64,000 nt of DNA, taken from positions 14,632,586-14,696,585 of the forward strand of contig NC_049905.1 of the NCBI RefSeq assembly GCF_001411555.2, given 5' to 3'. Made by a program: the position numbers and the translations under genes. Each line of letters begins with the position of its first letter. Position 1 is the first letter of the stretch. Positions 10,376 through 23,919 of this stretch are shown here, piece by piece. This DNA is from Juglans regia (Eukaryota > Streptophyta > Magnoliopsida > Fagales > Juglandaceae). The notes below the pieces were generated by a model, which ran no database searches, had not been told where the DNA came from, and saw only the letters and a list, made by a program, of their open reading frames with translations.

Positions 10376-11880
10376 ACCTGATACCAAAAAATCCACTACT
10401 AGTGTTCCTATAGAACCTGATAACATCAACCAAAAATATTATGGTATAATAGATATAGAAAGAAATCTACAAGATTAGACAATTCCTAATGTTCCAAAAA
10501 ATCAAATATACAAACATTCCACTTTTTCTTCTAAACTATCATTTCTTACTAATTATACTATTAAAATAGTAGAAAAAAATAATTAGTTTAAATAATGATT
10601 ATGAATCACTACAATTATTATCAAAAGAAGGCATAAAATATCATAAAGAATAGAAATATTCTTTCATACATATTGGATTAGCACAAGTGGCTATAAAACC
10701 ACTCACTGGAAGCGGATTAAATACCTCAGTATTACTCTGTGTAAGAGATGAGAGAAACTATAATTTTCATGATTCTTTACTTGGTATGGTAGAAACAAGT
10801 TTATTCCAAAGTCCAGATTATTTTAATTGTTATCATAATTATTCACTTTCATTATTTGATACTAATATCCTACATGTTTTAACATTGAATATTAAAACAA
10901 GCAGTTATCATATGATAAAAGGATCACATCCTTTAACAGTAGTATATAGGATCCATTATAAACTAATGAAAACAACATTAGAGCCACAAGCTCTCATTAC
11001 CGTTCCAAAAGGATATATATTATAATTACAATCTAGTACACAAAAGTTTAATGTACAAATTCCTAAACAAGTTAATTGGAACCAAATTGCTCTCCCTAAT
11101 AAATGGCAATTAGAAAATAACGCTTCATTACCTAAAATAGAAAATAATTCTATAAATGATATAGAATACATAGATCAAAAAACGAACGGAACAGTCCAAA
11201 TTTCTTTTCAACCTTTTAGAAGATCTGCATCACATTCACACTATTCTTCTCCATCACCTTCTAGTTATTATACACCCAAATCTGTTCTTACATCAATTTC
11301 TCGGAATAAATCTCAAACCTTTGACACTAGATCCCAGAATTTTGATACACAGATTCGGGAAGTTATTCCTGAAAATATTATTGGTACACCAATATACACT
11401 GTTAATCATCCAGATATGGCATCCACCTCTAATAATCCTGAATAAGTAAAAGAACAACATTCTTCTCCAACATATTCACAAGTAGTTGGAGATGATGCCC
11501 ATATATACACCATGAGTAAAGAAGAATTTAAAATCAATCAAGAATATCTCAAACAAAATTATAAGAAAGAAGAAAATAAATAGAAAAGATTAGTATTTTG
11601 CTCAACTTTTACAAAAATAGAGATAGATTATATTCAAGAAAATTATTATGAGTACTTAAGAGGAATACAAATCAGTATACCTTTCTTTAGATAGTTTGAA
11701 ATCTATAAATCAAACTAACTATCAACTATAAACAGGACTACTAATCAATGTGTTAAAGAAGAGAATAACCAAACAGTTTATGAAGAATACCTCCCTTTTT
11801 AAGCCATTAAGTACAACCAAAGAAATACTCAAATATTAGTTTCACCAATAAAACAATACAATACTACAGAGAGTAAAGAC
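10376..11880 (+). pseudogene. Endogenous pararetrovirus (Caulimoviridae) fragment, movement-protein region
   Basis: An old viral copy integrated in the plant genome. The open stretch at 10687-11025 (112 codons, no ATG, so internal to a longer frame) has the layout of the 30K-type movement protein of petuvirus/florendovirus-like genomes. The KPLTxxGLNT segment, the DSLLGMVE segment and the YFNCY segment are the clearest marks. Movement proteins of this kind enlarge plasmodesmata for cell-to-cell spread. After a TAA at 11023-11025 the same polyprotein can be followed, Ser/Pro/Asn-rich, to about 11730 with several more stops. No capsid, protease or RT region is seen: at 11888 a LINE fragment begins. 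Clearly defective. Confidence 0.72.
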
Positions 11881-11887
11881 ACTGATG

Positions 11888-12277
11888 GAGGCAGAGGATT
11901 TGGCAACACGATGGGAGAGGCTACATCTATCCTAAGAAGAGAGCTCTTGCTTCCATGTAAAGCAGGAGAACACCAAAGAGGAGGGACGGGGAAACTACTG
12001 TATAGTGGGGAAGGCCCTAACCGAGAAGGGAGTCAATAGTGAGGGTTTTAGGATTACAATGTCACAAATATGGAGATTGGAAGGGTGGGTTACGTTTAAG
12101 GAGCTAGGAGAACAATGTCTTTTGATCAAGTTCCAGAAGTTGGTTGACAAAGAGAGGGTCCTAAGTGGAAGACCATGGTTTTTTGATAGACATCTTCTCA
12201 CCATGATGGAAGTGGATGAAATGGTGTCCATAAATGCACTACAGTTTCGCTATGAACCTTACAGGAGACTCAAAGAA
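11888..12277 (+). pseudogene. Second LINE ORF1, N-terminal DUF4283 fragment
   Basis: A fragment of another LINE ORF1. It opens at the ATG at 11888 (MEAEDLATRWERLHLS, then a stop at 11936), and after frame changes runs open from about 12005 to 12277. That stretch shows the DUF4283 core: NSEGFRITMSQIWRLEG, ECLLIKF-like LLIKFQKLVDKERVLSG and RPWFFDRHLLTM. The E1 LTR interrupts it at 12278. The rest of this LINE is not in the window, unless it lies beyond the assembly gap. Confidence 0.8.
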
Positions 12278-12375
12278 TGTAACGTCCGTCCTTGTCAGAT
12301 TTTTTATAAAATAATTTTAGAAAAGACGACGGAAATTATAGTTCAATTTAAAACTTTTTACTTCCACACACAGGA

Positions 12376-15178
12376 TGTAACGCCCCGTAGGGATCGAAGA
12401 GTTACTCCCTATAACTTAAAACTCACAATTCATTAACAAATTTATACTCCAAAATATAACGTAAGCAGAATACTACAAAGTCTCTTAATAAAATCTGCCA
12501 CTATTCAGAAATCTTCTATGAGTAATCCACTATGCTTAAATAATCATCTCACTGATACTCCATAATCCTGATCCTTAGCTAGTCTATTAAAAAATCATCT
12601 GAAAAATAAATGGAGATAAGGGGTGAGTTATCAACAACTCAGTAAGCAGAGGACATATACTAGTGTGTAAACATGAGCATTTTCACAGAGTTCGGAATGC
12701 AGAAACAAAACATTTCAGTATCAATATGCAAATCTCAAAAAATACATTTTATCAGAAAATTAGAGCGACTTCTCAAATATTTCATATTCAGAAACCAACT
12801 TTTCATATTCAAAGACTCCTTTGGCACAACATGACTGAACAACTTCATCTTATCATATCATATCAGAACAGAGACCATGTTTAACCCCCGTGGTAGGGTT
12901 GTGCATCCTGCGGAAAGCCAAGCAGAACATAAATCACCGTGTTACCAAAGCGATTGCACTCAGAATAGAAAACCACTATTATATCCCGTGGCGGGCCAGA
13001 GGTCACTATTATCTCCCGTGACAGGGCCAGAGGTCACTATTATATCACTTGACAAGGCCACATATCAGAGCAAAACAGAATCAGAATCACCATATCAGAG
13101 TCAGAAAGTCATGTCAAAGGTTTTTCAGATGCCACATCATAACACAGTACAAAACATAACAGAATCAGATCACAAAACATACTTTATGCACAAAATTTCA
13201 TATTCGCTCTCTTTTTCAAGGTTAAGAAGCAGAATGTTACAAATAAGCTCATGTCTACCCCAGTCATGACAGAAAATACTTTCTTCTTAAACAGAATGTC
13301 ATGAGTAATGCAGACCAATTATCTGAGGTTGTTTTCAAATTTCTTTTCATAACAAAACATGCACATTTTCCAAAAAGGACCTCAGTTCATTTTATTTAAT
13401 GCAAAGTCTAGCATAGGAACCCCGCTTACCTGGACTTCTTAGCTTTTGAGAAATTTCCTCAAAAGTGCAGAACAAATATTAATCGTCACCTATAAAATAA
13501 TCATGTAACTTCCAGAAATTTCCAACCAACCACATATTTCGATATTAAAACTTAAAAGTGCTAAAAGAACCTATTTTAAGAACCTCAAAACCTAAAATTC
13601 TCATAATACCTAAAATACCAACATTTTCTAAGATCATCAATATTCACTTAATCGAATTCGTACTGGAGAAGAAAATTTATCGAAAAAGTATTGTGATAAT
13701 TATAGAACTCAATAAAATTAATATTCAAAATATCTAAAATGCCAACAATATTTTATAAATAAAAAGAATACATTGATTACTAAACTTTTCCTAAAATAAT
13801 TCATGAAAAACTTACCTCTTATGAAAAATAGATTTACTTACTTTAACTAACAATATTATCAAAATACAATATAATATGTATTAAAACTTAAAACAAAATC
13901 CTAATTAAATATAAACTCAACACACAAAAATTTCTTCTCAGCCGAAATTCAAATCGTGAATTTTACATATATATAATAGGTTAAAACTAGTAAGTGCCCA
14001 AGTTAAATCTTTACTTATAAATATACACACACACACATATATATATATAAATATATATCAGCACCCTATACGTAAAACAGATGATAAACAAACAACTGAA
14101 AACAACGAAAACATGCAGCGGCGACATGGACTCACCGAGATGGTGAAGTGCGACGGTGCGGCGTGCGACGGGAGGTGGTGCACTCGGTGGCTATGCACTG
14201 GATTTGAAAGAGAGAGAGAGATGCACGGTGAGAGAGAGCTTACGGGAGAGACAGAGGCGAGGCAGCAAGAGGCAGACCTGGGGTGATGGAAAACTTCGCC
14301 AGCGGTTTCTAGAGTCGCAACGTGAAGGGCTCACGGTGGTTAAAGGTTGCAATGTCTCACGGTAGGAGGAGAACCATCCTCTGTTTCGGGAGTGAAAAAC
14401 AGAGGCTGCGGGATGGCTATCGAAGGCTACGGGTTCACGGCTGGGTCACGGTGGCAGCGTAAGGCAGCGTTGAGGAGGAGCAAGCGGTGACTTGACTTCC
14501 TTGGGAGGCTGCGCTTTCCAGGAGACGGTTGGGGATGCAGGATGGCTTTTGGCCGTGCGCGGGCGAGTCTTGCCGTGCAATCCGCTTGCTCAGCGTCTCA
14601 CGTGGCGCAAAGGTTGCCCGTGGTTGAGATTGACCTGAGTTGGCCATGGGTGGTGCACTGCAGAAGTGCATGGTGCGGGGTGAAGGTCAGTGTAGTTGTT
14701 GACGACAGGGTGGAGTGCAGCTCTGCACGGGTTGCTGCGGCCACTTCTCTAGAGAGAAAACATGCATTTAGTTGATTAAAACCCTAGAAGATCACGTACG
14801 TGCATGCGTTAAGGAAGTGAAACTGCTTCCTGGTTGCGTCGGGCTGGGCTTACAGGTCCACTCCAAGCATTTTGGCCCACGGGTAAGGTATGCTAAAACA
14901 TTTGGGATCCAAAAGAAACTAAAAGACACTTAAACAGGCCCAGTCCGAACAAGAAAAGTTCAACAATAAAAATTAAAGAGTAAATTTAAATACAAACACT
15001 GATTAATATCAAGAAAGCACATCAAAATAAATTTCATAACTTAAAAGAATTATAAAATAAATCCAACGAGAAAAAAATTCGATAAATTCTTAAAACAAGG
15101 TCTATAATATTTAAATTAATTTAAAAAAAATCTTCCACATAAAATAAATAAATACGCTAAAAAATACGGGATATTACA
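12376..15178 (-). mobile_element. Solo LTR D inserted in E1
   Basis: Begins TGTAACGCCCCGTAGGG and ends ACGGGATATTACA, 2803 bp. Flanking 5-mers CAGGA (12371-12375) and CAGGG (15179-15183) form a TSD with one mismatch, supporting an LTR insertion. Its first kilobase resembles LTR C (CCCCGTGGTAGGG units at 12885-13060, GGTGAGTTATCAACAACTCAGTAAGCAG), while its far end resembles the start of A and B. A GC-rich block lies at 14110-14780. The short open frames within it look accidental. Confidence 0.78.
12599..13429 (-). other. Intron-like segment in LTR D
   Basis: Minus-strand donor CAG|GTAAGC (13429-13424) and acceptor TTTTTCAG ending at 12599; 831 nt. A GAGTT...AACTC inverted repeat (12625-12629 with 12636-12640), preceded on the minus strand by CTTACT, lies about 25 nt before the acceptor. 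Confidence 0.4.
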
Positions 15179-15357
15179 CAGGGTGTAAGACTCTTCGTTA
15201 TAAAATAAAATATGTTTTGAGAATAAAAGAGGTTTACAGTAGAAAACATTAATCTTAAGATAAAAGGCCTCTCATACAATTAAAACTCTCATGCCTAGAC
15301 TTCCGTGCTCTTCCATTTGGGCTGTGTCCGTCCTAACTCGTACTGCTCATTTAGTTC

Positions 15358-16319
15358 CTGTGGGGGGAGGGGAACACATAAAAACTAAAATGGGTCGAAT
15401 ACTCAATAAGCATTACTTCATACCGTTAAAATATAATAACATAGGTTTTCAGTCATGCATTAATCATTCCATACATATTATACGTACATGCATACATGCA
15501 TTCATTTGAAAACATCACTAGGTGGGGTTTTTCTCTAAAATGGTTTTTCTTTTCATAAAACGTATCTCCCGTCAGTGCCTTCATTTCTTAAAGAGTTAAT
15601 GCATTCATAAGTTCTTTCTTACCACTTTCTTTCGCCTGTACACACTGTTACGCCCTTTGTGTTGGGGTTAACGATCTTCCTTTGGACCCAAACTCCACCT
15701 GTGGCCACGGGTTGGGAATCCCTTTCAGTCAAAGGGTAGCACTGGGTGCACTACCAGTACTACTTACCCGACATTGCAATTTGCCCAGTCCTTTGGTACC
15801 ATTTTCATTCAGTCATGTGGCCATTATGTATTTTCATACATTGAACATTCAGTCCTTTCTTTCAGTTCAGTCCTTTCCTTTTCAGTTCTTTCATTTAACA
15901 ATTCGTTCATGGAAAACGTCATTTAAAAACATGAGCTTAAACATCATCTTTAATGGCATCCATAAAGCATAAGTTATTAGGGACATTTTAACATCAGTTC
16001 ATAGGGATGTTTAAAACACTTTATTCGCGTCAGTTAAAGCATCATTTAAAGCACGAGGGACAGGTCTCACATCTCATTTGGTTACATACAATAGATATTG
16101 CGTATTATCATCCATTGACATGCATACAATTAATACTTTGGTTGCAAAAAAAAAGGGCTGCCAAAAAGGGTCATACATACGTATACCTTTAAACACTTAG
16201 CAAGCTTTTTCATAAAACATCGTTTCCTTTCATTTCGTAAAGCGTCGTAAAGGAAAAACATTTCATTTTCATTTCATATCATTTTAAAAAACTCTAGAAG
16301 AGTCTGAACATATACTTAC
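15358..16319 (-). other. Intron-like segment in LTR E1
   Basis: Minus-strand donor TAG|GTAAGT (16319-16314) and acceptor CCCCCCACAG ending at 15358; 962 nt. The GAGT-ATTCG-ACCC stem region (15392-15404) carries one A-C mismatch compared with E2 and E3. Confidence 0.4.
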
Positions 16320-17046
16320 CTAGACTCCATGCCATACTCATTTCATGCAGTCCATTCATGTGTGTGTCAGATGGCAACCTACATGCATATACATAACCTT
16401 GACGTTATTCTCTATCTAGTGCATAAGCAACTATACTTAATATAGAACTACACTTCACTTGAAACACTCTCTTTCTATCTCGTGCTCTTATGTGTCCCTT
16501 TATTATGTTAAAACCTTTGGGGACCCATTTACTTTCACTACCTCTTCCAAACTCAACATTCTACTTCGAGTGCTTATCCACTAGGGTGAACCCATGATTC
16601 ACCTTAGGATTAAGACACTAAAATCATCGTCTTACTCTTCTATTGACCACATTCTGACGCATGACTCTGACCAACTACGTCACGCATCACAATCCTAGAC
16701 AATACGCCCGTCACTACCTTCAAGTATCTTAGCTCACTCTAAATCCTCATTCCCGTCAATACACGCCACACGGCTTTAAGCCAACTTTGAGGCTTAAGCA
16801 CCGTGTAACCATGCTTAGGACATATTACCCATTACATATGGTAAATCAGCCCGGCACTTATGTCTAATAGATTACACACGTACCTCACCCTTTTATCACC
16901 TAAGACCAACATATAAATCTGTTGATCACATGCTCTTATGGACAAGCGCCATACTTCCGATACCAACCTTCTCTTAACCAGACTAGCATGACTCTTCATG
17001 CTACCCGTCCCTCTTGACAATTCATCCCAACACTTGACACGACAAG

Positions 17047-20000
17047 TGTGACGCCCGCAAATTCCGCTTGGGATCGGACGGACATTTGAAGCGTCGAGAC
17101 ATGCAACACAAGGTTACCTGCCCCCGTTCATGACATATAAGATGCAATATTCCTAACATGCATCTAGCATTATGCAATATTCGCAGCGGATAATTTTTCT
17201 TTTTAGCAATACTATGCACCAAACCGAAATATCCCAAATACTTAAAACATACTTCATACATAATGACATACTAAACAACTGAGATCACAATATTAATCCA
17301 TATGGTTGTGATCAAAAGAGTGATGGAGATTGAACTCTACAAATACAAGTAGTAATCTGAGGTAACTACTGTATTAACACCTACATCGCATCATCGCTTA
17401 GTCGACCATTTCCAGTTGGTCGATTCCCGATTCTCCTTCAGATCCTGTAACAAAATCTACCATTCGGGGGGGGAATGGTAGTTGGGACTACCACAGTGAG
17501 ATTTGATTACAAATCTCAGCAAGTTAACAGGAAACTTCCACACAGGTTAATGATGCATGCATGGCAGTAAAAGCATGAATGCATAATCAAATCGTAAGTA
17601 ATCATAGCATAACTTGACATACAACATAACATAACTGGCATAACTTAAACTGAAACTGAAGCTTAGCATGAACGTGACTTGAAACATAACATGGACTTGA
17701 AACATAACATGAACGTGAACATGCATAATTTGAACTTGAACTTGAGCATGACATAACATAAATGTGAACTTGGAACATAACGTAAACGTGAACATAACAT
17801 AACATGAACTTGGAACATATTCTTGTCTCATGGGATTACCATGATTGCGTGAACGTAAACTTGAACATAACATAACGTGAAACATGACTTGAACTTGGAA
17901 TCTTATTCAATAGACTTAATCATTAACGTGACCATATGGGTGCTACACAGGTCCCCTTGAGCCGTGTGTCCCTGCCGATTACCGCATCACATCACAGGTT
18001 TCTATACCAGCTGTGAGTGCGTTAATACGTACTCCACAGTTGTTGTGGCCCCACGTATTCTACGTGTCACAATTGCTGTGTCTCACGTAGTGTATGCTCC
18101 ACAGTTGTTGTGGCCCCATACTTCATGCTCCACAGTTGTTGTGGCCCCATGACTTATCTGTTTGTGCCACACTTGCTGTGGACACACATAACATAATGTG
18201 TGGCACCATCGGCGTTAGTGCCTGGCGCGCTCCGGTGACCAGCTAATTAGGCCCCATTCGCAACCTGTTGACTGTACTTCGTCAACCCAGGGAATTTCAC
18301 ACCTATTTAGACACTCCAGCGTGAACAAAGGAGTTCCACTAGGATATTACCCCATCCTAGCGCTTAGGGTCGTGATTGACATGAATGACTTAACTGGCAG
18401 ACATGACATTTCGTAACGTGACGTAACATGAATGTGACATAAAAGACAGAAATCTTGACGTAGCGTAACGTGAAATGAACGTAAGAAGACAAACATGACA
18501 TACTTTGAAACATAAATGTAACAAACAACATTTCATAACATGGCATACATATAACAGGCAACATTTCGTAACATAGCATACCATGTAACAGACAACATTT
18601 CTTAACATGGCGTAACATGTAACAGTGAATATTACGTGACATGAAATACATGTAACAGATGGCATACTTAACTTAACATGACATACTTGCAATGTATAGC
18701 AATACGTGACAGAATATCTTGTGTAACAGATGAATAATTCATGACAGAATAAATTCTGTGTAACAGATAAATATGTAATGACTTGGCATGGCACATATGA
18801 TAACATGCATACATACAATTTAGTTCCCTTACTTATCACACATACACATTAAATTGATAGTAAGTTAAAAGCTAACTTACCTCGATCTTCGCGCTTCGAG
18901 ACAAAACTCAAGTGCGATCACGGGAAACTGAAAGTAGTGATTTCTAAAAATTAGAACTTAATCACTAACAATTAGGAATATGGAAAAATATCAACTTAGA
19001 GTAAAATTACCATTTTACCCTCTACATGTGGGAAAATGACCATTTTACCCCTAACTTAAGGATTTTGCATCATAACTTCAAAAATCACCAAAATTTACAT
19101 ACCTTATGTAAATTTTGTCCTAAACTAAAATATCAATTCATAAAAATTTAAAACTAAACACAACCATCAAAACTCTATATGGCCGAAACTTACAAAGGCT
19201 ATTTCCTTTGCTTTTTGTTGTAATTCTTTCAAATCTCAAAACTCATGATTAAACCAAAATTTTTCTTCTACTACACTCATAACATATTCTTAAGAATAAT
19301 CATGTTTTGAATCATGAACAAAAGTCATCCAAATCACTAAAACCATACTTGAACTTTTTGGTTTCTCTTCTAAGTTCAAAACAGAATTTTGTTTCTAACT
19401 TGTTTTGATCAACCTCTTGATCCATGACTTATAAAGAAGTGATCTTCAAACCAAAACATCACATGGTTCAAAAAGGTGTCCTAAAACAGATCCAAGCTTC
19501 AAACTCAAGATCACATGGGTAACATCAACCAAAACATAAATTTAGCCAAGAACATCATCACTTTGGCCTAACCGAATATCTCCTTCCATAAAATTTCATA
19601 TGTTCGAAACTAACATCAAATATCTTCAAAATAACATTCTAACATGTATATAAGATGCTTAGGATCTTCCAATAAAAATATCAAAGCCATTGGAATAAGA
19701 TTAAACCATAAAAGATTTAAACTTTCTCAAAACAGAAACTGTTTTTCCTCTTCCAGTTTCTAAGTTTCTAGACCTAAGAAAATATTTCACCAAAACTTTT
19801 AATCATGCAACAAATCCTCAACCAATAATCATATACACATGTTAACAGTACTCCATAAAAATTTCGGACCAAGATCTATTCATTAGCTTGGTCAAAAACT
19901 CCAAAATATAACACACTCTCCAGTTTATCGCCCAGAATGACCTTTCTGGGGTCTAAACAACTTTTTACCAATCAAATGATCTCCAAATGGAACAAATAAG

Positions 20001-21406
20001 ATATCCACGTAAACTAGACTCCAAAAGAAACAACTTTCATGAAGAAAATGTTGCGAGGCAACACTTACAAAAGCTTCGAAACTGGCATTCAAAAGAGGTA
20101 CGAAAAACTGTCCGAGAGTGTCTTTTGTGTTCTATGAAGGAAAAGTGTAAAGGAGAGTTGCTTTTTCGTGGGAAGTGGACTGAAGAGCTTCTTACACAAG
20201 CTATGGGAAGTGATATGACTAAAGGAATGGTTGAGTGTTGGCCTTTTCTTCTCATAAAAATCAGACCAAGATCTTTTCTCAAGGTGGAGTGTGAGAGTGA
20301 AAGAGTGAGGTGGCCCTTTTGCTTTGTCTTTCAAGAACCTTCTAGGCTCTTCTTGTACAGATCTGGCCAGCCAAGTGGGGGTACAAAACTTAGCCATGAA
20401 GCAATCTATGGTGACCAAATTCGTGGGCCTTAATGGGCCTAAACCGAATGGGCCTAAAATTTGGGGTTTAAAGAGGGTTTGGGTTGCTATCAAGCCCAAA
20501 TCCAATATCACTTGGCCCAATCAATTTTTCAAGGTTAACAAGGTTGGATAATGATGTTCTAACACAAATTTGAAGGATTAATAGCATGTGGAAGTGATTT
20601 AATCAAGTGATTAAACACAATGCTAGAAATCGGATTAGAAAATGTTTAGAGGCCAACTTTAGGGTTTTGGGGAAACCGTTTAGGGTTTCGATTTCAACCA
20701 TGCTTTTGGGCTTTCGATTGGATTCCCACCATTTAGAATTTCACTAGGATTGAAAACCTCTTTGATCTGGCACAATTTGGTTGAGCAGATGAAACAAAGT
20801 TTTGCTTAAGCGACATGATCTCACACCTTCATTCCTTCAAATCCAACAAACGTTCCTTATGGTGCCAAGTGTCTAAAATTATTCACTAAGTGTGGCTAAG
20901 ATCTTGCCAAGTGTCCAAATAAAACTTCTCTAATCCAATTTGGACATTCCACACTGTGATTTCGAAACACTGCAATTGGTGCGCTTACCGAGGTTACTAT
21001 TCACTTCGAAAAAGTGAATCATAAACTTAGTACTAAAAATTCCCAAATATTCATATTAACTTATAGTGAAAATATTTTACCGAAATTTAACCTCGAAGTG
21101 CCCCTAAAAATAATTTCACAATTTCCAACAGACGTTTCGTCCGGAATTATGAAAATAGGATATTGTGCCATAAAATCCTAAATAATCCACTGAGTGTAAT
21201 GGCGTAGACCATAATGCATTCTGACACTTCTAACCACCTCAAATAAATAAAACTCATATTTCTAGCAGCATAGTGAGTGATAACACTGACTATGTTGACA
21301 GACTAAAACCTATGCAATAGGTCGATTCGTAAAAACTTATGGGATTTTCACGAGATTCCTAAAGTCAATAGAAATTTCGCCAATGAATTTCTAGCGGGCT
21401 GTTACA
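17047..21406 (-). repeat. 3' LTR of element F (F1)
   Basis: 4360 bp, TGTGACGCCC...GGGCTGTTACA on the + strand. The part at 17590-17910 and 18370-18800 is built of degenerate AACATAACATGAACGTG units; 18000-18190 has four or so CCACAGTTGTTGTGGCCCCA units. The remainder is AT-rich and non-coding. The complete solo copy F3 (59549-63927) confirms both ends. Confidence 0.88.
17445..18880 (-). other. Intron-like segment in LTR F1
   Basis: Minus-strand donor GAG|GTAAGT (18880-18875), a full plant consensus, and acceptor TTTTGTTACAG ending at 17445; 1436 nt. A perfect 8-bp stem GAGATTTG-(TAAT)-CAAATCTC (17517-17510 with 17505-17498) lies about 52 nt before the acceptor. A second 8-bp stem (17458-17465 with 17473-17480) lies between. 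Confidence 0.45.
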
Positions 21407-21418
21407 TCCTCCCCTCCT
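21407..21418 (-). other. Polypurine tract of element F
   Basis: Minus strand AGGAGGGGAGGA directly before the 3' LTR start TGTAACAGCC: the plus-strand primer. Just upstream, 21427-21444 reads ATTTCGAGGACGAAATCT on the minus strand, the usual end of the chromovirus pol frame. Confidence 0.85.
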
Positions 21419-22755
21419 AAAAAAAAGATTTCGTCCTCGAAATCGACGTAAGTACAAACATAAAATACGCTCAAAAGAAAAAGTTGCTTACCAACTTATT
21501 GCCCATCACTGGATGCCTCATCACGCCCAAGGGGCAGGTCTCGTTCTTCTTGAAATAACGCCTCCTTCTCGTAGTCAACACTATTCTTATCTATAACCAT
21601 CACATGGTTATACAAAAAGACTATCACTATAACATTAAGGCATAACAATCCCAAAGATTACTGCCTAAACTTAATGACTTCTAGACTTTTTAGGTTACTG
21701 ACTCCTTGCTTAAAAGAAATCACTATTCTCTTCACTATTCAATGAATTATCCACAACGTGTATATATATCTACCATTCTTAACTCTTTCTCTCTCAAATC
21801 ATATCAATTTGTACTGGAGTCCTTCCACAAGGTAGGTCAAATCGTACCAGCATACTCTCTAAATCTAAAACTTCAAGTATTCATGCAGTTCAATTTGGAA
21901 GAATTTAAAATCCATACACAACTGAATTCACATTCTCTATTTCCTCAAGGAATTATATCTGCCTAGGACTAGCTTACTCCTTCATAATCACCACGAATCG
22001 TTCCTCCTCCTAGGTGGTACCTTGATAAACGATCAGCTATTAACCTCAACTCAAGAGTTTCTCTCTTATGATTAACATAGCTCTTCTATCCATCATGAGT
22101 TGCCTCTTATTCTGACTCTAATCCAAAGAATTTGTTCTTACTGCTCACGTAAATCCTTAAGACAAGCTTTTACTCCCCATATAAAAGTCTCCAATATAAG
22201 GGCTATCTAGGTTTCCACAAACACGGTGCTTCGCCAGAAACCATTTATTCGCGATTGGATAAAACTATTATCATAAGTGAATCCTACTAAGGCCAAAGCT
22301 TCTCCCACACACTGTACTCTTCCGAACACAAATTTCATTGTAACCTTCGAATCAAAACAAACTCCAAATACTTGGGATACTAATTCATCAACCTTGAATA
22401 TCCTTCCTCGTACTACTAAAAGGTATTCCATATCTACACTGGTATGAATAGAAATACTCTTAATGAAAAATGTTACTCTTACCACCTGGTAACAATTCAG
22501 AGTACGAACTAAACGTACAATACCACAATCACTAAAAATAGGGCCTCGCTTGAATCAAACTGCGTACAAGTTATAAACCTCAATGATTTAATTTACCCAA
22601 AGTATCAATAATGCACTAGTACCATCAATTGTAATCTAATCAACCTTAGATAAGCTTAACAATATAGAGGTCTTAGAAAAAATACCAGTGACGGCGCCAA
22701 CTCCTTTAGTTCCTGGGGCGTCAACATCTGCGTCTCTAGAAGTACCTGCATACAC
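21419..22755 (-). other. Internal region of F with no recognisable pol
   Basis: Between the gag remnant and the polypurine tract there are 1.3 kb without protease, RT, RNase H or integrase motifs. One minus-strand open stretch of 92 codons (22207-22485) begins at a GTG and resembles nothing I know. The region is probably rearranged or scrambled element sequence. Confidence 0.55.
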
Positions 22756-23768
22756 TTAAGCTAGTACTGGAGGTCGTGGCATTGGTTTGGAATCTCCAAT
22801 GGGAACAGTTCCATTTCTCCGGCCTCTTTTGGGACAATTTCTGATGAAGTGGTCAGGTTGGCCACATCTAAAACAGAGTCCAAAGGTAAGTTTGCACTTG
22901 CCTCCATGATTCTTTCCTGACATCCCACATATTGGGTACGTGGTTAGTATTGAGGTTCCAGTCTCGATGCCTTTTCCCTTATCTGGTCCAGTAGATATCT
23001 TCTTCATTTCTAGATTTTCTTCAGTAGCAGACAATGAAGTTCTCTTTCGCTCGGTATTGATCTGGATAGCTAGACCTCTCTGCTCAGCCTCTGCTATCGC
23101 GGCCACGTTTACCAACTCTTGGTAATTCTTTATTCTTAGGCAAGCTACTTGGCTATGGATCCATGGCTGAAGTCCAGCTTGAAACTTTCGTGCCTGCATC
23201 CTTTGAGTAGAAATCAAGTGTGGTGCAAACCTTCCTAACACCATAAACTTAGCAGCATACTGCTCTACGGTCAAACTACCTTGAGTTAAAGTCACGAACT
23301 CCTACGCCTTTAGCTGTTAGATAGAATCTGGGAAGAATCCGTTGTTAACTCTTCCTTAAAGTTCTCCCAAGACAATGCATCCAAACTTCCTAGTTCCCTA
23401 ACTAGAAGTTGCCTTTGTGTATCCTACCATATTCCAGCTTCTCCTTAGAATAGGTATACAACATATAGAACCTTCTGGTCCTCAGTACATCCACAGATCT
23501 CGTATGTCCTTTTGAGATCCATAATCCATTTCTCGACTTTTAGTGGCTCTTCATTACCAGAAAAGTTTGGATAATGATGGATCAAGAACTTCTCACACAG
23601 ACAATCCCTGACTTCGAGTCTGGGTACATGTGCTTGCTGATGTTCCTGTTGTCTAAGCATGTCAGTCAGCAAACGTACGACTTCAACTAATCCTCCATCC
23701 ATCGGGGGATTCTGATTATCCTAATTTGTAACTCCCTCAGGGTTTTGAGGTATCCTACCTCGAGTCAT
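22756..23768 (-). pseudogene. Chromovirus-type gag, broken
   Basis: The first ATG is at 23768 (MTRGRIPQNPEG), followed by a stop within the first 20 codons. The frame then reads to 23445 with the capsid opening HHYPNFSGNEEPLKVEKWIMDL, and after a frame change from 23295 to 22756 with TLTQGSLTVEQYAAKFMVLGRFAPH, typical of Tekay/Del-like gag. The zinc knuckle CFRCGQPDHFIRNC (C-x2-C-x4-H-x4-C) is intact at about 22834-22876. Gag forms the virus-like particle and binds element RNA. With one stop near 23720, one at 23445 and a frameshift, no full protein can be made. It is the only coding remnant between the F LTRs. Confidence 0.85.
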
Positions 23769-23919
23769 GTCACTTCCTAAATCACACGAGTACACGTGTT
23801 ACAGCCACATACTATCTCTTATGCTTCAAGAAATTCAAGCCTAGTAAAGACTAAAATTTCAAGCCTAATATTTGGTGCATTTCCCTAAGGACATGTAGAT
23901 TTAAACCCAGAGACGTATT

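Larger units (their letters stand above)
12278..17046 (-). mobile_element. Family-E gypsy LTR, copy E1, carrying insertions
   Basis: Starts TGTAACGTCCGTCC inside a LINE ORF1. Pieces at 12278-12375 and 15179-17046 are collinear with the reverse complement of the E2 LTR (26441-29042), and D (12376-15178) is inserted between them. The family hallmark is a block of about 120 bp around GCACTGGGTGCACTACCAGTACTACTTACCC at 15720-15790, also present at 57330-57400 (E3) and reverse-complemented at 28200-28350 (E2). Minus-strand donor GTAAGT is at 16314-16319, with an acceptor after CCCCCCACAG at 15358. The LTR is cut at 17046 by element F; its remainder is not visible before the gap. It is minus because E3 abuts a primer site in that orientation. 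Confidence 0.72.

Noticed and set aside
17547..18839. Tyr/Cys/Val-rich proteins in LTR F1 (also in F2 and F3)
   Set aside because: They are translations of the AACATAACATGAACGTG-type repeat; the three LTR copies do not keep frames of equal length and there is no homology.
22207..22485. Extra gene in the F interior
   Set aside because: 92 codons starting at GTG, no similarity to retroelement or host proteins, surrounded by stops; treated as non-coding.
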